From Casuarina equisetifolia (lineage: Eukaryota; Streptophyta; Magnoliopsida; Fagales; Casuarinaceae): 64,000 bases of DNA. The DNA lies in assembly GCA_028551475.1 (NCBI GenBank), contig CM052356.1, positions 15,279,884 to 15,343,883 on the forward strand, written 5' to 3'. The position numbers were made by a program, and so were the translations under genes. The notes beneath the pieces were generated by a model that saw nothing but the letters and a program-made list of their open reading frames with translations, had not been told where the DNA came from and ran no database searches. Shown piece after piece: positions 60,424-64,000 of this stretch. The stretch's first letter is position 1, and each line of letters opens with the position of its first letter.

Positions 60424-63268
60424 TTTCTCGAACACCCTCTTGGCAAAATGCTCTAAGGAAATTTGGCACAGATGACTGATAAGAAAGAGCAAGATAAAGA
60501 GAGAAAGAGACAGTGCCTTAAAATTCCAAGAGGCCCATCACATCCAGAAGACCAGAGACGTGTGGCCAAGAGAAAGGAGGAGAGTGGTGTTTTCTCTCTT
60601 ACTTCTCTCTCGTCTCACTTTGTCTATCTTTCACTCTCTTTCCCTATCTCCGTCATTGACAATCCACAAGCAAGAATGGCCGTCAAAGGAGACATCTTTT
60701 CTCCATCCTGGCTTTCTTTCTCTTTTCTCTTTATCTGATCTCTCTCTTTCTTTCTCTGGTCAAAAGGGCCACATTCTTCTTCGCCACCATCATCGTCATC
60801 ATCAACAAGGAAATGATGGAGTCGCAATCTTCTTCCCTAATACCAAAGCTCACTTCCTCTTCAAGCTCAAACAAAAGTGTGAAATCATCAGCACCAGATC
60901 AGTGAAAAAGACGCCATCAAAAGTGAGAAAAGCACTTCACACCCACTCATTCATGAACAGTATCCCACACCACAGCTTGCCCAATTGTACAAACAAACCA
61001 GAAACCATAAATTAGAAAAGAAAAAAGAGTATCAACAAGCAGCATAAGAATTGCAAAATCGGTATCCAGCCTCGAACAGCAAGAAACACAGCCAGAATAA
61101 AGCAGAAGAAAAAGTTAATCCTCTGCAGTCTCCTCCACTCCCTGGTCTTCTTTTGGAGCAGGTAATGAGAGCCCCATAAAATGGCTTTTTCCCTTTTTCT
61201 TTTTCTCCTTTAGTCCTAAAATTTTCTCGGGGGAAGTAAAGAATTTTACTGGGACTGACCGGTTATCGCCGGTGCCCCTCCCCTTGGGCACTGCACCACA
61301 CGTGCACCTCCAATCCTCGGCTCAGTCTTCCATATCTCCTTCTTGTTTTATTTGTTTATTTAAATTCATATTTCTAGGTTAAGCTCCATGAATATTAAAC
61401 TAGTATTTTCTCCGAGAGTCGCAGCCCCTCGGGAGGGATAATTTAGAGGAGGCGGAGACGCAACCTGACCTGATCAGACCTGACCCGACCTGACCTGCCT
61501 GCGACGGTCAAAAAGAGCAATGGGTGTTCCCAATTCAAAGCAATTGCCAGGGCACAAGGCATGTATAGGACGTGGCAACCCACATGCCTTCGTTATGGGT
61601 TACTGTGTTTTACTTTGTTTTTCTCTTGTCCTTTCCCTCCAATGGCTGATTCTTCAAGACCAGTCCAAGGAGCTCTTTTGGGATTATTCCAAAAATAATA
61701 TAATTATATCCTCATTTAATGAACCTCACTTTGAATATTGTGGTTAATTAACTTTTTAGGAAATAGTTAAAGAATAGTAGTAATTTGATTTGCACGTGTC
61801 CTGAGGGCCCCAAAAGGCCAGCAATTGCATGAGAGGACGCACCTTATCTGCGGCTTCAAAGTGGTCAAACCGGAGACCGGAAAGGCAAACGAGGTGTACA
61901 TGCATGCAAGCAAAGCCTAATTCCTGCCCCGAGACCAGTCAAACGATGAGCTGGCACTTTATGAAAGGCACGCTCTGCATGGACCCCACCCCACGGGCTT
62001 CCTGTCTCATCCACCTTTTTCCTTTTTATTTTTTTAATTCATTGTTCCCCCTAATGGTGTGAATCTCGAGTTTATTATTTTTATAACATAGACCAACAAG
62101 CTCACTATCTTCAAGTATACATATCAATATGTATTTGATATTTATTTTTAAAGTTTACAAATTTCATCATTTTTAACATTTTAATTTTATCCAAATTGAT
62201 AAAAAAATCACTTTAAATTAATTTTTAAAATAAATAAAATACACGACAATTATTATTTTTATTCTTCACCCTAATAATTTTTTAAAATTAAACCTGGTTG
62301 ATTTCTCAAATAATTTACACACATCGATTGACGCCATTAGATTAGATCGCATTTATAAAATACTGGATTTTACGTTTGAGTTGGATCACCTTAACTTGCC
62401 CCACACATCATGTGCAAAGCCTGAAGCAATAAGCCAGCTGAAGAAGACAACGCGAACCTTCACGTTGGCGTATTTATTATATTTCGTTGCCTCTAAAGCA
62501 CCAGCCTTCTTTTAACAGGCTGTTTTTGGCGTCCGATCTGGGTTGCAATTCAGACCGCTGCTTCCCTTCTGCTCCGTCCGATCTTCCAAGAACAATCTTG
62601 GCCCGTGGATGTTAAGAAAATGGAAGAACCGTGAAACTTTTCCTACTCTATAATCGATAGGCACCTAAAGTAGGAATCATTTTGTGCCCTACCATTTCTG
62701 AAAAACGTACTCGTGACAAACCCCACTCATATTCTTGTATCCCAAACTATTAATTATTCTGGGGGCTCTGAAACTCTAGCAATAGGTTGTGTGTACTTTT
62801 GTTTCTGCACGCACCACAGAAGGATAAAGAGACAGAGATGGGATCTGTATTGTTTGACCGACCAGCATCGGGGTTAATGGAAATGTCCATAGGTTTGGCT
62901 GAGCTGGTGATTTTCTACAACTTTCTTTTTTTCATCCCTTTTTATCATGACACAAAAACAATAAATTCTTTAAATTAAGTTATCAGAAGACTTAATTGTT
63001 CATAAAAAATTAGGTGAACTCTTAATAATTTGAAATTTATATTTAAATTTTAACATGTCTTATCATATCAAACATATGAAACTTTTTCTACTCTAAAATC
63101 ATGACTTTGATATCACATTAGTATGATTTCTCTTTTAGAATATAGATATAAGAAAATGAAAATGATTATATGAGATAATCCATCCTGATTTCTCAATAAT
63201 TAAGTAAAAAGTTGTCATGAGTAATTCATGGACTGTGTTCTCAAGTAACAATTGTGATGTTCTTGGTG
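60424..63268. other. Intergenic region between U-box and LCAT-like genes
   Basis: This holds the promoter and GA-rich leader of the U-box gene, a short ACCTG repeat at about 61465-61500, and the 3' flank of the LCAT-like gene. Open frames at 60624-61015, 61520-61747 and 62787-62978 resemble no known family. Confidence 0.5.
61465..61500. repeat. (ACCTG)n pentanucleotide repeat
   Basis: About six ACCTG-like units, two of them with a single changed base (ATCAG, ACCCG). Confidence 0.7.
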
Positions 63269-64000
63269 TTATACAACAGAATGCTCAACGCATGAGTTAA
63301 TTCCTGAAATTTCTGCTATTATTTCATCGAGTGCAGCATCTCTTCTGAGTATTGATGTATGAGAAACCCCACGAAGTTTGATAACCTTAAGGGTTTGATT
63401 TTTCTCATCCGACCAGAGGGCTTCAAGTGCCAACAGGCTCACCATGTTCACTGTCCCATCTCCGTCCCCATACACAACCTCCGGTTGCTCGTCGAAGCCA
63501 TTTTCCCCGTAAAACAGTGTCTCCGGCGTCCTTACACCGCTCCCGATTATACACGTGATGGGCACCCCAGGCGTTGCATATTTTTCTGTCAAAGGCAGAA
63601 TGCGAGACTTGTAAGGATGAATTCCTTCTAGGAATCCAATGTCATCGAGAAACTGAGGAATGTCGTAGGCTGAATAAGCTGCGGTTGGGGTAATCACAAG
63701 CGGCTTTTGGCGATCAAATAGTTTGGGATTAGGCATGAGCCACAGGTTGCTTTCTGAGCTCCTTTGCTCTTCTCGTACATGCAAGGGTTCCACCAGAGGG
63801 ACTCCAAGGGAGTTACCGGAGGCGAAGGTGAGCATCTCCTGCACAGTGCCACCCCATGGGGCGGAGAGCGCCACGAAGTGTTTGATGAACTTTTGGCGCC
63901 AGTCGGGTGGGTTTCGGTTCAAAAGCTGGAGGACAAACAGGCCCCCTAAGCTGTGGGAGAGAAGTATCACCGGTTTCCCGCCATTGGACGTGCTAGCGTT
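63269..64000 (-). CDS. LCAT1: LCAT-like lipase/acyltransferase, partial (5' end outside window)
   Basis: The 3' part, about 243 codons, of a plant lecithin-cholesterol acyltransferase-like protein of the LCAT1 type. These are alpha/beta-hydrolases that cleave or transfer acyl groups on phospholipids or sterols. The frame is open to the window edge (NASTSNGGKP...), so the gene begins beyond 64000; the GTG at 63968-63970 is not a start. The catalytic triad is visible: the nucleophile Ser in SHSLGGL (63932-63952), an Asp in YGDGDGTVN, and a His in GVSHTSIL. The oxyanion-side motif SAPWGG lies in between. The stop is at 63269-63271. LCAT1 rather than another plant LCAT-like member is by resemblance of this C-terminal part. 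Confidence 0.92.
   Translation of the reverse strand, partial: NASTSNGGKPVILLSHSLGGLFVLQLLNRNPPDWRQKFIKHFVALSAPWGGTVQEMLTFASGNSLGVPLVEPLHVREEQRSSESNLWLMPNPKLFDRQKPLVITPTAAYSAYDIPQFLDDIGFLEGIHPYKSRILPLTEKYATPGVPITCIIGSGVRTPETLFYGENGFDEQPEVVYGDGDGTVNMVSLLALEALWSDEKNQTLKVIKLRGVSHTSILRRDAALDEIIAEISGINSCVEHSVV

Noticed and set aside
59109-60475. Several long frames opposite the U-box gene
   Set aside because: They are antisense shadows of a real, domain-bearing gene.
1-64000. CRISPR array, operon, phage or bacterial features
   Set aside because: No direct-repeat/spacer arrays and no bacterial gene layout; introns, LTR elements and plant families show a plant nuclear genome.
1-64000. Conserved plant microRNA precursors
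   Set aside because: I scanned by eye for common mature sequences (miR156, 159, 164, 166, 167, 169, 172, 390, 393-396, 398, 408) and saw none; a computed scan could still find unusual ones.

Overview
This window is nuclear DNA of a flowering plant, most likely a woody eudicot. The evidence is a phytosulfokine precursor, a plant PUB-type U-box protein, a MIK2-like LRR receptor kinase, a plant LCAT-like enzyme, GT-AG introns in an AT-rich background, Ty1/copia and Ty3/gypsy fossils, and a scrap of plastid DNA in an intron. I cannot name the species from the sequence alone.

Layout. 0.3-9.1 kb: a decayed LRR receptor-like kinase gene of the MIK2-like type, split in its kinase domain by a fairly young Ty1/copia element (2557-8803, 263-bp LTRs, 5-bp target duplication GAAAT). 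The untranslated leader of that element carries an array of about nine inverted-repeat units. 9.1-15.3 kb: intergenic, with a tRNA-derived SINE-like relic, a Ty3/gypsy chromodomain scrap, AT-rich repeats and a C26 run. 15.3-15.8 kb: an intronless group-S-like bZIP gene (minus). 18.4-26.8 kb: a gene of about 12 exons (minus) for the plant homologue of animal KIAA0930 (DUF2045); one intron holds a plastid-derived trnN(GUU) insert. 27.1-30.2 kb: a tRNA-Asp relic and an old Ty3/gypsy fossil (minus) containing a ~250-bp tandem repeat. 32.0-32.4 kb: a small conserved-looking plant protein (minus). 32.4-38.2 kb: AT-rich DNA with a GC-richer repetitive island at 36.6-37.4 kb. 38.2-43.6 kb: a very old Ty1/copia element with recognisable LTRs and an apparent nested insertion. 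43.9-44.2 kb: a two-exon phytosulfokine precursor gene (plus), its TATA box only about 250 bp from the old LTR. 50.0-51.3 kb: an intronless PP2-A10-like membrane protein (minus). 52.7-56.9 kb: a three-exon BSD-domain protein gene (minus). 59.1-60.4 kb: an intronless PUB30-type U-box/ARM E3 ligase (minus). 63.3-64.0 kb: the 3' part of an LCAT-like lipase/acyltransferase (minus), cut by the window edge.

The genes form no pathway or operon; this is an ordinary chromosome arm. The signalling genes (kinase relic, PSK, bZIP, U-box) are unlinked in function as far as the sequence shows. I found no new multi-gene system. The most unusual structures are the hairpin array in the leader of the young copia element, the hairpin-rich LTR, the plant KIAA0930 homologue, and the old LTR next to the PSK promoter. 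Exon limits were set by eye from splice signals, reading phase and family resemblance; no alignment or search was run.
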